Under the pieces are notes generated by a model that had not been told where the DNA came from, did not search any database, and worked only from the letters and a program-made list of their open reading frames with translations. Source: Bacillota bacterium (GTDB lineage Bacteria; Bacillota; Negativicutes; Sporomusales; Sporomusaceae). From it: a stretch of DNA of 44,617 nt. This document shows positions 17,305-26,157 of the stretch, in pieces (position 1 is the stretch's first letter; each line of letters begins with the position of its first letter). Location of the stretch: contig JAEWGR010000102.1 in NCBI GenBank assembly GCA_023388195.1, forward strand, positions 1 through 44,617, in the 5' to 3' direction. A program made the translations under genes and the position numbers.

Positions 17305-17438
17305 GCCCAGGATTGCCAGGGAAAAATCTCACTTTAAAAGGAGTTTTGTCAGATTGCGGCGAATTCAAATCCATAATCTTAAGGCCGGCCCGGTTATCCG
17401 GCTGGATGGTGGGGCCGCCCTTTTATAGGAGAATGTGC

Positions 17439-18110
17439 ATGGTAGAAGCTATTTATTTACCCAAACTGGAGGCGCTGACGCCAACCCTTGACTCAACCCT
17501 GCTAAAGGCTATGGAAGAGGCCGGTGAACTGGCCCGGGCCGTGCTCAAGTTTATGCCTTGGGAGCAACTGGGGCCGGAGGCATTACAAACGCAGCCGGAG
17601 GCGGTTTCCTTGCTTGCCGATGTTAAAGAAGAACTGCTGGATGTAGCCCAGACTTGTGTGACAATGATTTTTGTCATGGAGGATTCCTTCGGTATCGATG
17701 CCGACAGTCTGATTGGCGAGCATCTGACCAAACTGTTTGAAAAGGGATATATGTACGACAGCAGCCAGAGCTACCGGATTACCACGATAAAAAATCTTCA
17801 TGACGGCAACTATAAATACATTAGTCTGCCTCATTTGAATATTGCTGATGTTACCCTGCTGACAACGGTGTGCAAGATTCAGGAAGAACTTGGTGAATTA
17901 ACCCAGTTTCTGGGCAAGCATGCCGGCGCATCCGGGGAACAAGACCGGCTTGGCAGCCATGAGGTTAACCGGGGGGCGGCCCTGGAGCTGCTGGATGTGG
18001 CCCAGTGCTGTTTTACAATGATGTACATTCTGGCTGAGCGGCATGCAGTAAGCATACCGGCCCTTGTGGCCACCCATGTCGACAAACTGCGCCATAAGGG
18101 CTATTGTTAG
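17439..18110 (+). CDS. Tandem MazG-like nucleotide pyrophosphohydrolase
   Basis: About 223 aa made of two MazG-like all-alpha domains. Domain 1 (about 20-105) has E26-E27-x-x-E30 and E65-x-x-D68; domain 2 (about 145-220) has E149-E150-x-x-E153 and E183-x-x-D186. Both also share DVAQ(T/C)C then TM(I/M), so they arose by internal duplication. Each half has the EExxE plus ExxD pattern used to bind Mg2+ in MazG/dCTPase folds, so both may be active; the substrate is unknown. ATG 17439 follows ATAGGAG; the frame is open further back but without a ribosome site. Its stop codon forms the first three bases of the 98-bp repeat. Confidence 0.8.
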   Translation: MVEAIYLPKLEALTPTLDSTLLKAMEEAGELARAVLKFMPWEQLGPEALQTQPEAVSLLADVKEELLDVAQTCVTMIFVMEDSFGIDADSLIGEHLTKLFEKGYMYDSSQSYRITTIKNLHDGNYKYISLPHLNIADVTLLTTVCKIQEELGELTQFLGKHAGASGEQDRLGSHEVNRGAALELLDVAQCCFTMMYILAERHAVSIPALVATHVDKLRHKGYC

Positions 18111-18205
18111 TCTGCCAGAATTTATAGTAAATTCTATGGACATAAGAACGACTAAGGCTTCTACCGGCGTCCTGAGGGACTTGGTACAAGCCAAGTCTTT
18201 TCTTA
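18108..18205 (+). repeat. 98-bp dispersed intergenic element, copy A (ends in terminator)
   Basis: About 88% identical to 28024-28121 (about 12 changes in 98). It begins with TAG, here the mazG-like stop. It contains a hairpin AGAATTTA/TAAATTCT, a conserved core (AGAACGACTAAGGCTTCT and GGCGTCCTGAGGGACTTG) and a final GACTTGG/CCAAGTC hairpin with TTTTCTTA. It thus works as a terminator for the gene before it. Confidence 0.88.
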
Positions 18206-18316
18206 AAAAACGTATAAGGGCGCGATAAATCGAGGTATACTGCATATAGACGACTCATATAGTTATTGATAATTAAAATAATACCGATACAGGATGATTT
18301 GACACCTAAGGGCTGA

Positions 18317-18346
18317 TTGACAACTTTTGCACAGATGAGGTACAAT
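18317..18346 (+). promoter_or_regulatory. Sigma-A promoter for wecA/tagO
   Basis: A perfect TTGACA (18317-18322), an 18-nt spacer and TACAAT (18341-18346). It is the best sigma-A match in the window and lies about 30 nt before the TTG start. Confidence 0.8.
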
Positions 18347-18376
18347 GAGTGTTGCGTAGAAAAGAGGTGTTAGCAT

Positions 18377-19426
18377 TTGCAACAATATGTAGTGGCTTTT
18401 ACTGTTGCCTTGGCAGCAGCTTACTTTATCACCCCTCATGTTAAGGATCTGGCCATTAAAGCCGGGGCGCTTGATGCTCCTGACGCCCGTAAAGTGCATA
18501 CAATTCCAATCCCCCGTATGGGCGGATTGGCAATATATTTTGCTTTTGTGTTGGCTGTGCTGTTCAGTATGCATATCACCCATGAACTTCGGGGGCTGCT
18601 GTTAGGCGGCACTGTGATTCTGGCAGTTGGCATTATTGATGATTTAATGCAATTACCGGCAAAGGTTAAACTTCTGGGTCAAATTGTGGCTGCCTCTGTA
18701 CTCATTATGTTTGATATTCGCATCGAATGGCTGACAAATCCGTTTGGTGATATGATTTATGTTAATTATTTATCGATACCGCTCACCATTTTGTGGGTGG
18801 TCAGCCTGACCAATACTGTCAACCTGATTGACGGCCTCGACGGCCTGGCAGCCGGCGTATCAACAATTGCGTCGGTGACGATATTGTTAGTGGCGCTGGA
18901 TCAGGATTTATGGACAGTGGGGATTTTAATGGCGGCTCTGGCCGGCAGTGCCCTTGGCTTTTTGCAGCATAACTTTAATCCTGCCAAGATATTTATGGGC
19001 GATACGGGCAGCATGTTTTTAGGTTATATGCTGGCTGCTGTCTCCATTCTGGGAACGGTAAAAAGTGCGGCGACCATCGCGCTTGTAGTGCCGATTGTAG
19101 CCCTGGGGCTGCCAATTATGGACACCGCTTTTGCTATTATCCGCCGCTATATGAGCGGACGGCCGATATTTAAGCCAGATAAAGGACACTTGCATCATCG
19201 CCTGCTGGCGATGGGCTTGAGTCAGAAACAGGCTGTATTACTCATGTATGTGATTAGCTGCTGTCTGGGTATAAGTGCTATTGCCCTGACCGCAGTAAGC
19301 AAAGTATATGCCGCGTTGATTTTACTGTCAATTATTACAGTCGCTATTTTGGGGGCTAAAAAGATTGGCGTGCTTAAAAACAATGAAGGTGTATTGAAAA
19401 ATACCGATTCAGTTAAAAGTCACTAG
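18377..19426 (+). CDS. UDP-GlcNAc:undecaprenyl-P GlcNAc-1-P transferase (WecA/TagO/MraY family)
   Basis: 349 aa with about ten membrane segments. Family motifs: GIIDDLMQLPAK (Asp pair), NLIDGLDGLAAG, FMGDTGSMFLGY and the loop KGHLHHRLLAMG that marks the WecA/TagO branch rather than MraY. It starts glycan assembly on undecaprenyl phosphate at the inner membrane; in a diderm spore former the product could be O-antigen, capsule or a secondary wall polymer. The TTG start has AGAGGTG upstream. The C-terminal tail is short and polar. Confidence 0.92.
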   Translation: MQQYVVAFTVALAAAYFITPHVKDLAIKAGALDAPDARKVHTIPIPRMGGLAIYFAFVLAVLFSMHITHELRGLLLGGTVILAVGIIDDLMQLPAKVKLLGQIVAASVLIMFDIRIEWLTNPFGDMIYVNYLSIPLTILWVVSLTNTVNLIDGLDGLAAGVSTIASVTILLVALDQDLWTVGILMAALAGSALGFLQHNFNPAKIFMGDTGSMFLGYMLAAVSILGTVKSAATIALVVPIVALGLPIMDTAFAIIRRYMSGRPIFKPDKGHLHHRLLAMGLSQKQAVLLMYVISCCLGISAIALTAVSKVYAALILLSIITVAILGAKKIGVLKNNEGVLKNTDSVKSH

Positions 19427-19464
19427 TACTGGCTTGAGTCGCGTTTATACGCAGTGTCGCGGTT

Positions 19465-19493
19465 ATAGGGCGGGCAATTTTTGCCCGCCCTAT
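19465..19493 (+). other. Perfect 13-bp hairpin between wecA and wecB
   Basis: ATAGGGCGGGCAA (19465-19477) and its exact complement (19481-19493) enclose TTT. No T-run follows. It may be a weak terminator, an RNA stabiliser or a small palindromic repeat. A second small hairpin GAAAGTG/CACTTTC follows. Confidence 0.7.
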
Positions 19494-19551
19494 GTTATCA
19501 TAAGACGAAAGTGAATTTTTCCACTTTCTACCGAGCGAGAGGAGAATATGT

Positions 19552-20709
19552 ATGCCCCCCATTAAAGTGATGACTGTTTTTGGTACCCGCCCCGAGGCGA
19601 TAAAAATGGCGCCTGTTGTGCTGGAGCTAGCCAAATACCCCGAGGTTATAACCCCGGTGGTGGCTGTGACCGCGCAGCACCGGGAGATGCTTGACCAGGT
19701 ACTGCAGCTGTTTCATATTACCCCTGATTATGATCTGGATATTATGTGCAAGGGCCAGACCCTGTTTGATATTACCTGCCGGGCCATGTCCGGCCTGAAT
19801 CAGGTGCTGGTTACGGAAAAACCGGATATTGTCCTGGTTCACGGTGATACTACCACTACCTTTGCCGGGGCTCTGGCGGCTTTTTATCACCAGACCACGG
19901 TCGGCCATGTTGAGGCCGGGCTGCGAACAGGCAATAAGCAGTCACCCTTCCCTGAAGAAATGAACCGTAAGCTGACAGGCTCTTTGGCTGACATTCATTT
20001 TGCGCCGACGACGACGGCCAGGCAAAATCTGCTGCAGGAAAATGTTAATTCCGAGTCTGTGCTTGTTACCGGCAACACGGTCATTGATGCCCTGATGGCC
20101 ACTGTGGATGAAGGCTATGTGTTTACCAGTCAGCTGCTCAGACAGATTGACTATGCTAACCGCAAGGTCATTCTGGTCACAACCCATCGCCGGGAAAATC
20201 TTGGTGAGCCAATGCGCCATGTGTACCAGGCCCTGAAAGATATTGTTGTCGACCACGCGGATGTGGAGATTGTTTTCCCTGTACATAAAAACCCGCTTGT
20301 CCGTCAGGTAGTCGAGGAAGAGCTGGGCAAACTGGACCGGGTACACCTGATTGATCCGCTTGACTACGAACCTTTCGCGAATTTGATTGCCAGATCTTAT
20401 CTGGTGCTTACCGATTCAGGCGGCATTCAGGAAGAAGCACCGGCTCTGGGCAAGCCTGTACTGGTTTTGCGGGATACCACTGAACGCCCTGAGGCGGTGA
20501 CCGCAGGCACTGTTAAACTGATTGGCACTGACCGGGACCGTGTTTATGCAGAAACCCGGCGTTTACTTATAGATGACTGTGAGTATCATAAAATGGCCAA
20601 TGCCGTTAACCCCTATGGCGATGGACAGGCTGCCCGGAGAATTGTCACTGCCATTCTCCACAAATATGGAATAGTGACCAGTCGCCCCGATGAGTTTACT
20701 TTTAGGTAA
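19552..20709 (+). CDS. wecB: UDP-N-acetylglucosamine 2-epimerase (non-hydrolysing)
   Basis: 385 aa. It interconverts UDP-GlcNAc and UDP-ManNAc. Family stretches: FGTRPEAIKMAPV, VHGDTTTTFAGA, GHVEAGLRT, THRRENLG, and LTDSGGIQEEAPALGKPVLVLR. It belongs with the wecA-type gene just upstream in surface glycan precursor synthesis. ATG 19552 has GAGAGGAG upstream. In Bacillus mnaA holds the same position before atpI. Confidence 0.96.
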   Translation: MPPIKVMTVFGTRPEAIKMAPVVLELAKYPEVITPVVAVTAQHREMLDQVLQLFHITPDYDLDIMCKGQTLFDITCRAMSGLNQVLVTEKPDIVLVHGDTTTTFAGALAAFYHQTTVGHVEAGLRTGNKQSPFPEEMNRKLTGSLADIHFAPTTTARQNLLQENVNSESVLVTGNTVIDALMATVDEGYVFTSQLLRQIDYANRKVILVTTHRRENLGEPMRHVYQALKDIVVDHADVEIVFPVHKNPLVRQVVEEELGKLDRVHLIDPLDYEPFANLIARSYLVLTDSGGIQEEAPALGKPVLVLRDTTERPEAVTAGTVKLIGTDRDRVYAETRRLLIDDCEYHKMANAVNPYGDGQAARRIVTAILHKYGIVTSRPDEFTFR

Positions 20710-20836
20710 AAATGTGTAATTTTTATTATTTTTTGTATGCCTATGCAGGAATTATGCCCGTCAATAGAGAATCAACCATATCGGATATCAGCCTATTTTT
20801 GGCATTTATGCCGCAATAGTGCTGGGCCGGACTGGT

Positions 20837-20842
20837 TATACT
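20837..20842 (+). promoter_or_regulatory. Possible -10 box for the ATP synthase operon
   Basis: TATACT lies 33 nt before the atpZ-like start. No good -35 box is at the right distance, so this is weak. The 165 bp before the operon hold nothing else I could support. Confidence 0.3.
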
Positions 20843-20874
20843 AGCTCAGATACCTGATATTATGAGGTGAGAAG

Positions 20875-21081
20875 ATGCCTGGCAAAAATGACGGGCTATG
20901 GTCGGCCTTTGGTTTAGCAGGATCTATCGGGCTTAATATGGCGGCATCTGTGGCTGTTGGCCTATTTTTGGGCCGCTTGGCTGACCGCTTTTGGGAGGTA
21001 TCTCCCTGGTTTACGGTAGGAGGCATTTTATTGGGCATGATTGCCGGCCTCTGGGGTACCTATAAACGGATTGTTAAATAA
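20875..21081 (+). CDS. AtpZ/AtpI-like small membrane protein
   Basis: 68 aa with two predicted membrane segments (about 13-35 and 43-64). The pattern GLFLGRLADRFW...PWFTVGGILLGMIAGLWGTYK is that of the small F0F1-ATPase-associated (gene 1/AtpZ) family, linked to assembly of the c-ring or to cation supply. GAGGTGAG precedes the ATG. It is the first gene of the ATP synthase operon. A degenerate terminator-like hairpin at 21092-21111 separates it from atpI. Confidence 0.8.
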   Translation: MPGKNDGLWSAFGLAGSIGLNMAASVAVGLFLGRLADRFWEVSPWFTVGGILLGMIAGLWGTYKRIVK

Positions 21082-21091
21082 TACTGTCAAG

Positions 21092-21111
21092 GACTTGGCG
21101 TAAGCCGGGTT
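21092..21111 (+). repeat. Remnant of the repeat-type terminator hairpin, between atpZ and atpI
   Basis: GACTTGGC GTAA GCCGGGTT can pair over 8 bp with G-U pairs and is followed by TCCTAAAAC. It resembles the last 25 bases of the 98-bp element. Termination is probably weak or lost. Confidence 0.45.
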
Positions 21112-21133
21112 TCCTAAAACGTTTGGAGGAAAA

Positions 21134-21565
21134 GTGCTTAAAACCGGTTTTGCTGATGACTTCGCTGTTCAAATGCAGCGAACACTGGCTCACTTGTGTG
21201 CCTGGGTTCTTTTCATAACCCTTAGTGCTTTTATTTCCGACAAAATATTTATTATACCTGGCTTATTGACAGGCTGGTCAGGAAGTGTAATCTACTTTCT
21301 CCTGATGTGCCGCCGGGTAAAGAAAAGTATTGAACTGTCACCGGAAAAGGCTGTCGCCTCCATGCGGGCCGGCTGGCTTATCCGGTTCAGTTTTGCCATT
21401 TCGATACTTGTTTTGTCAATATATGTGCCGGGTATTGATTTTTGGGCGGCAGTAGTGGGTTTATTCTCACTTCATATAGTATTAATGGTTAATGCCGTAA
21501 TTACCGTGATTACCGGACTTTTAGAAAATTTTAACAAGTCCAATTCTAAATCAGGAAAGGAGTGA
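21134..21565 (+). CDS. atpI: ATP synthase subunit I
   Basis: 143 aa with four hydrophobic segments, as in AtpI, which helps assemble the c-ring and is not part of the finished enzyme. The GTG start at 21134 has TTGGAGG upstream. It lies directly before atpB, the usual position. Sequence conservation in this family is low, so context carries much of the call. Confidence 0.82.
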   Translation: MLKTGFADDFAVQMQRTLAHLCAWVLFITLSAFISDKIFIIPGLLTGWSGSVIYFLLMCRRVKKSIELSPEKAVASMRAGWLIRFSFAISILVLSIYVPGIDFWAAVVGLFSLHIVLMVNAVITVITGLLENFNKSNSKSGKE

Positions 21566-21575
21566 AAGCGAAAGT

Positions 21576-22259
21576 ATGGGACATGGTGGAGGAGGCCATG
21601 AGATTGGCGGACATAAGCTCGGGCATTTTGCCGGGTTAACCTTTAATCTCGACACCTTATACATGACATGGCTGGTCATGGGCATTGTCATACTCCTGGC
21701 AGTAATTGCCACCCGCCGGCTGGATGTTGTTCCCCGGGGCTGGCAAAATTTCCTGGAAATGGTTGTTACTGCCCTGCTGGATCAGATTGACAACACCATG
21801 GGGCCAAAAGGAAGAAAACTGGCGCCACTGATCATTACCCTGTTCTTATTTTTGGTTATTGGCAATGAACTGGGGCTGGTACCTGGATTTACCTCGCCAA
21901 CCAATGATATTAACACAACACTGGGTCTAGCATTGATGGTTGTTATCCTTGTACATATTCTTGGTATTATGAACCGGGGTCCGGGAAGATATTTCAAACA
22001 TTTTTTTGAACCCTATATCCCCTTTGTAATTATCAACATAATTGAAGAACTGGCCAAACCAATTACTTTATCCTTCCGTCTGTTTGGCAACATTCTGGCC
22101 GGTGAGATCCTGCTCATTATTCTGGGCATGCTGGTGCCATATGTTGTACCTACAGCATGGCTGGCCTTCAGCGTCTTTGTTGGCGTTGTACAGGCGTTCA
22201 TTTTTACCATGCTGTCCATGTCGTATCTGTCAAATTCATTGCAAGACGGGCATCACTAA
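21576..22259 (+). CDS. atpB: ATP synthase subunit a
   Basis: 227 aa. Membrane stator subunit that forms the ion half-channels. The essential Arg is R168 in EELAKPITLSFRLFGN. It has five or six membrane helices. The extreme N-terminus is unusually rich in His and Gly (His at 3, 8, 13 and 17), ahead of the first helix. AAAGGAG lies upstream. Confidence 0.97.
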   Translation: MGHGGGGHEIGGHKLGHFAGLTFNLDTLYMTWLVMGIVILLAVIATRRLDVVPRGWQNFLEMVVTALLDQIDNTMGPKGRKLAPLIITLFLFLVIGNELGLVPGFTSPTNDINTTLGLALMVVILVHILGIMNRGPGRYFKHFFEPYIPFVIINIIEELAKPITLSFRLFGNILAGEILLIILGMLVPYVVPTAWLAFSVFVGVVQAFIFTMLSMSYLSNSLQDGHH

Positions 22260-22315
22260 TTATTTGTTAGCGTGAATGCTCAATATTGCACAAAAGAAAA
22301 AAGGAGGAGTTTTTT

Positions 22316-22567
22316 GTGGAACAAGCTATTATTATTGCAGCCTCTGCTATTGGAGCAGGTTTGGCTATCGGCCTTGCCGCCATTGGTGCCGGTATCGGTG
22401 ACGGTGCGGTTACCGCTAAGGCAATTGAGGGTATGGCAAGACAACCGGAAGCAAAAGGAAGTATTCTTGTAAACATGCTGATTTCAGTAGGTTTGATCGA
22501 GTCTATTCCTATTATTGCTGCGGTTATTGCCATCGTACTGGTATTTGCCAATCCGTTTATTAAGTAA
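22316..22567 (+). CDS. atpE: ATP synthase subunit c
   Basis: 83 aa, two helices joined by the ARQPE loop. The ion-binding carboxylate is E62 (GLIESIPII), followed by S63. The position matching Gln32 of sodium-type c-rings is D29 (GIGDG). The GTG start at 22316 follows AAGGAGGAG; the open frame runs back to 22286, but the ribosome site and usual length favour 22316. Ion specificity cannot be settled from this. Confidence 0.96.
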   Translation: MEQAIIIAASAIGAGLAIGLAAIGAGIGDGAVTAKAIEGMARQPEAKGSILVNMLISVGLIESIPIIAAVIAIVLVFANPFIK

Positions 22568-22645
22568 TCAAAGCGTTATCGGGCGACTGGCAGAAGCACT
22601 CTGCCAGCGCTCCCCTTATACGCCGGAAAGAGGAGGGGCCCTCAA

Positions 22646-23149
22646 TTGGTTGACTTGAATGCGACGCTTATAGCGCAAATTATAAATTTTCTTATACTTG
22701 TTGCTATCTTAACTAAAGTGGCATACAAACCGCTGATGCAGGCGCTGGCTGACCGGCAGGCCAAAATTGCTGACAGTCTGGAAACAGCTGAACAGGAGAA
22801 GCAAGCTGCTGAGAAACTCAGACAGGAATATCTTGCTCAACTGGCCGAAGCTCGTACCCAGGCCCAGGCTATTGTTGAAAAGGCCGCCAAGCTGGCTGAA
22901 CAAACCAAAGAACAAATGCTGAAAGAAGCCCGCGATGAAAGTGCCCGGCTGTTAAAAGCCGCACAGGAAGAGATCGCCCGTGAACGGGATCTTGCCATTG
23001 CCGAACTTAAAGGTGAGGTTGTGACACTGGCTGTTGCCGCGGCTTCCAAAATTGTTGCCCAGAATATGGACGATGCTGCCAATGCCAGGATTGTCGAAGA
23101 CTTTATCACCAACCTGGATGGTAAGAAAATAGGTGGTCTGCCATGCTAA
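22646..23149 (+). CDS. atpF: ATP synthase subunit b
   Basis: 167 aa. One membrane helix near the N-terminus (about 8-25), then a long charged helix forming the peripheral stalk. The TTG start follows AGGAGGGG by 7 nt. It overlaps atpH by 7 bp. Confidence 0.95.
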   Translation: MVDLNATLIAQIINFLILVAILTKVAYKPLMQALADRQAKIADSLETAEQEKQAAEKLRQEYLAQLAEARTQAQAIVEKAAKLAEQTKEQMLKEARDESARLLKAAQEEIARERDLAIAELKGEVVTLAVAAASKIVAQNMDDAANARIVEDFITNLDGKKIGGLPC

Positions 23150-23697
23150 TCAATAAGTTGGCGCTCAAATATGCACAGGCCATATATGAAATTGCCAGCG
23201 AAAGAGCATTGCTCGACAATGTGGAGAAACAGCTCAGGCTGGTAGAGGCCACTATTGCCGGCCACACTGATTTGGCTACCCTTATGTATCATCCGCTGGT
23301 GCCGGCTCCTGCCAAAAAGGAAACAATCAACCGGGTTTTTGCCGGAGATTTGGACGGTTTTGTGCAAAATTTCCTGCTGCTCCTGATTGATAAACGCCGT
23401 GAGCCCGCACTGCCAGCTATTATCCGTGAGTACATCCGCCTGGCCAATGAGGCCAGGAATATTGCCGAGGCCGAAGTCTTCACTGCCAAAGAGCTCAGTG
23501 CCGGGCAGCTTGAAGCGCTGGCCGCCAAACTCAGCAGTGTTACCGGCAAGAATATTGTGCTCAAGACAACAATAGATCAAGAACTGCTCGGCGGTGTAGT
23601 TGTTAAAATCGGTGACAAACTGATTGACGGCAGCGTAGCCCGTCAGCTTAAAGCGCTTAAAACGGCACTTTTGGCAAATCAAGTCACTGCCGTGTAG
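23143..23697 (+). CDS. atpH: ATP synthase subunit delta
   Basis: 184 aa, normal length. It links the b stalk to the top of F1. Typical stretches are LALKYAQAIYEIA at the start and LGGVVVKIGDKLIDGSV near the end. It overlaps atpF. Confidence 0.95.
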   Translation: MLINKLALKYAQAIYEIASERALLDNVEKQLRLVEATIAGHTDLATLMYHPLVPAPAKKETINRVFAGDLDGFVQNFLLLLIDKRREPALPAIIREYIRLANEARNIAEAEVFTAKELSAGQLEALAAKLSSVTGKNIVLKTTIDQELLGGVVVKIGDKLIDGSVARQLKALKTALLANQVTAV

Positions 23698-23743
23698 CCG
23701 CGGAGTTGCGGGAGACTTTATGATTGGGGTGAGATCTTAACTT

Positions 23744-25267
23744 ATGAAAATGAGGCCAGAAGAAATAACGGCGATTATCAAACAACAAATTGAGCATTAT
23801 CAGGTAGACCTCAATGTTGATGATGTCGGTACCGTTATTGAAGTAGGCGATGGTATCGCCCGGATCCATGGCTTGGAAAAGGCTATGGCCGGCGAATTAT
23901 TAGAATTTCCGCATGAAGTATTTGGCATGGTCTTAAACCTGGAAGAAGATAATGTGGGTGCCGTACTCCTGGGCGGCGAGATTGCGATCAAGGAAGGCGA
24001 CACTGTTCGCCGGACCGGACGCATCATGCAGGTGCCGGTAGGGGAAGCCATGGTTGGCCGGGTTGTGAACGCTATTGGTCAGCCGATTGACGGCAAAGGT
24101 CCGATACAGACTACTGAGTTTCGTCCGGTTGAATACCGCGCACCAGGCATTGCTGACAGACAGTCGGTAAAAGAGCCTCTGCAGACAGGTATTAAAGCAA
24201 TTGACTCCATGGTCCCAATTGGACGCGGTCAGCGCGAACTGATTATCGGTGACCGTGGTACCGGTAAAACAGCGATAGCTGTTGATACCATTATTAATCA
24301 AAAAGGCCAGGGTGTCGTGTGCATCTATGTGGCTATCGGCCAAAAAGCCTCGACTGTGGCCCGGGTTGTTAAAACCCTGGAAGAAGCCGGTGCCCTGGAG
24401 TACACGATTGTTGTCGCCGCCACCGCCTCTGACAGTGCGCCGCTGCAATATCTCGCGCCTTATGCCGGTGTCACCATGGGTGAATACTTTATGTACAAAG
24501 GCGGCGCCGTATTGTGCGTATATGATGATTTGTCCAAACACGCCACCGCTTACCGGGCTATGTCCCTGCTGCTGCGCCGTCCGCCAGGACGCGAAGCCTA
24601 TCCGGGCGACGTATTTTACTTACATTCCCGCTTGTTGGAGCGGGCTGCGAAGCTGTCCAATGAACTTGGCGGCGGTTCGATTACCGCGCTGCCGGTCATT
24701 GAGACGCTGGCCGGTGACGTGTCGGCCTACATACCGACTAACGTTATTTCCATTACTGACGGCCAGATATTCCTGGAAGGTGAGTTGTTCTATTCAGGTA
24801 TTCGTCCGGCCATTAATGCCGGTCTGTCCGTTTCCCGCGTAGGCGGTTCCGCCCAGATTAAAGCCATGAAACAGGTTGCCGGCCGTTTGCGTCTGGACCT
24901 GGCTCAATATCGCGAATTGGCAGCTTTTGCTCAGTTCGGTTCCGACCTGGATAAGTCCACCAAGGCCCAGCTTGACCGCGGCCAGCGGATGATGGAGATT
25001 CTGAAACAGCCCCAATATGTACCAATGGCTGTTGAAGAACAGGTTATGGTCATCTACAGCGGGATCAACGGGTATCTTGATGATGTGCCGATCGAGGACG
25101 TTATTAAATTTGAACAGGACTTTCTGAAATTCATGCGCAGCAACTATGCGGAAGTGGCGAAAACCATCAGAGACAAGAAAGCTCTTGACGCCGACACCGA
25201 AGCGGTTATTAAAAAAGCTGTGAAAGAATTTAAAGACACTTTTGTTAAAGTTGAAGCGGCGAGGTGA
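23744..25267 (+). CDS. atpA: ATP synthase subunit alpha
   Basis: 507 aa. Regulatory nucleotide-binding subunit of F1. The Walker A motif reads GDRGTGKT (about 170); the later RPALNAGLSVSRVG-type segment appears as RPAINAGLSVSRVGGSAQ. A second in-frame ATG lies 6 nt downstream (23750); the ribosome site (ggggtgag) fits either one. Confidence 0.98.
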   Translation: MKMRPEEITAIIKQQIEHYQVDLNVDDVGTVIEVGDGIARIHGLEKAMAGELLEFPHEVFGMVLNLEEDNVGAVLLGGEIAIKEGDTVRRTGRIMQVPVGEAMVGRVVNAIGQPIDGKGPIQTTEFRPVEYRAPGIADRQSVKEPLQTGIKAIDSMVPIGRGQRELIIGDRGTGKTAIAVDTIINQKGQGVVCIYVAIGQKASTVARVVKTLEEAGALEYTIVVAATASDSAPLQYLAPYAGVTMGEYFMYKGGAVLCVYDDLSKHATAYRAMSLLLRRPPGREAYPGDVFYLHSRLLERAAKLSNELGGGSITALPVIETLAGDVSAYIPTNVISITDGQIFLEGELFYSGIRPAINAGLSVSRVGGSAQIKAMKQVAGRLRLDLAQYRELAAFAQFGSDLDKSTKAQLDRGQRMMEILKQPQYVPMAVEEQVMVIYSGINGYLDDVPIEDVIKFEQDFLKFMRSNYAEVAKTIRDKKALDADTEAVIKKAVKEFKDTFVKVEAAR

Positions 25268-25273
25268 TAATGT

Positions 25274-26125
25274 ATGGCTAGCGCCAGAGATATCCGCCGA
25301 CGCATTAAAAGCGTAAAGAATATCCAGCAGATAACCAAAGCCATGAAAATGGTTGCCGCCGCCCGGTTGCGCCGGGCGCAGGAACGAGCCATTGCCAGCA
25401 GGCCTTATACTGATAAGATAAAAGAAGTGCTGACAAGTGTGGCCGCCAATGTCCGGGACGCCTCCCACCCCCTGCTTGAGGTACGGGAGGTTAAGCAGAC
25501 AGGTTATCTGGTATTAAGTGCCGACAAAGGGCTGGCCGGGGCCTACTCGTCCAACCTGATGAAAGAGGTATTACCACAGGTACGTGGCAAAGATAACGCC
25601 AAGCTGGTGACTGTGGGCCGCAAAGCCCGCGATTACTTTAAGCGGCGTGGTTATACGATTGACGGCGAATATACCGGTTTTTCCGAAAAACCATCTTATC
25701 ACAATGCAGTCATGCTGGCCCAGCTTATGGCTGAAAAGTTTGCAGCTGGCGAGTATGACGAAATTTATCTGACTTATACCCATTTCTATTCGCCTATTAA
25801 TCAGAAGCCAACAACAATCAAATTGTTGCCGGTAGCCGGCATCGGCGAAGGGGAGCAGAACCCCCAGACCGAATACATATTTGAGCCATCGGCCAGTGAA
25901 GTTCTTAGTCTGCTGCTGCCGCGTTACCTGGAAACCGTTATCTATGGTGCGTTGCTGCAAGCAGCGGCCAGCGAACTGGGGGCCCGGATGACGGCGATGG
26001 GGTCGGCTACTGATAATGCGCAAGAACTTATTTCCAAACTGACCCTGAACTACAATAAGGTCCGGCAGGCCACCATTACTCGGGAAATATCCGAGATCGT
26101 CGGTGGTGCTGAGGCGCTTAAGTAG
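25274..26125 (+). CDS. atpG: ATP synthase subunit gamma
   Basis: 283 aa, normal length. Rotor shaft with the usual N-terminal coiled coil (IRRRIKSVKNIQQITKAMKM) and C-terminal coiled coil (NYNKVRQATITREISEIVGGAEAL). It starts 6 bp after atpA. Confidence 0.97.
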   Translation: MASARDIRRRIKSVKNIQQITKAMKMVAAARLRRAQERAIASRPYTDKIKEVLTSVAANVRDASHPLLEVREVKQTGYLVLSADKGLAGAYSSNLMKEVLPQVRGKDNAKLVTVGRKARDYFKRRGYTIDGEYTGFSEKPSYHNAVMLAQLMAEKFAAGEYDEIYLTYTHFYSPINQKPTTIKLLPVAGIGEGEQNPQTEYIFEPSASEVLSLLLPRYLETVIYGALLQAAASELGARMTAMGSATDNAQELISKLTLNYNKVRQATITREISEIVGGAEALK

Positions 26126-26157
26126 AAGGTCGAAGAAGTTAAGGAGGGGAAACCCTA

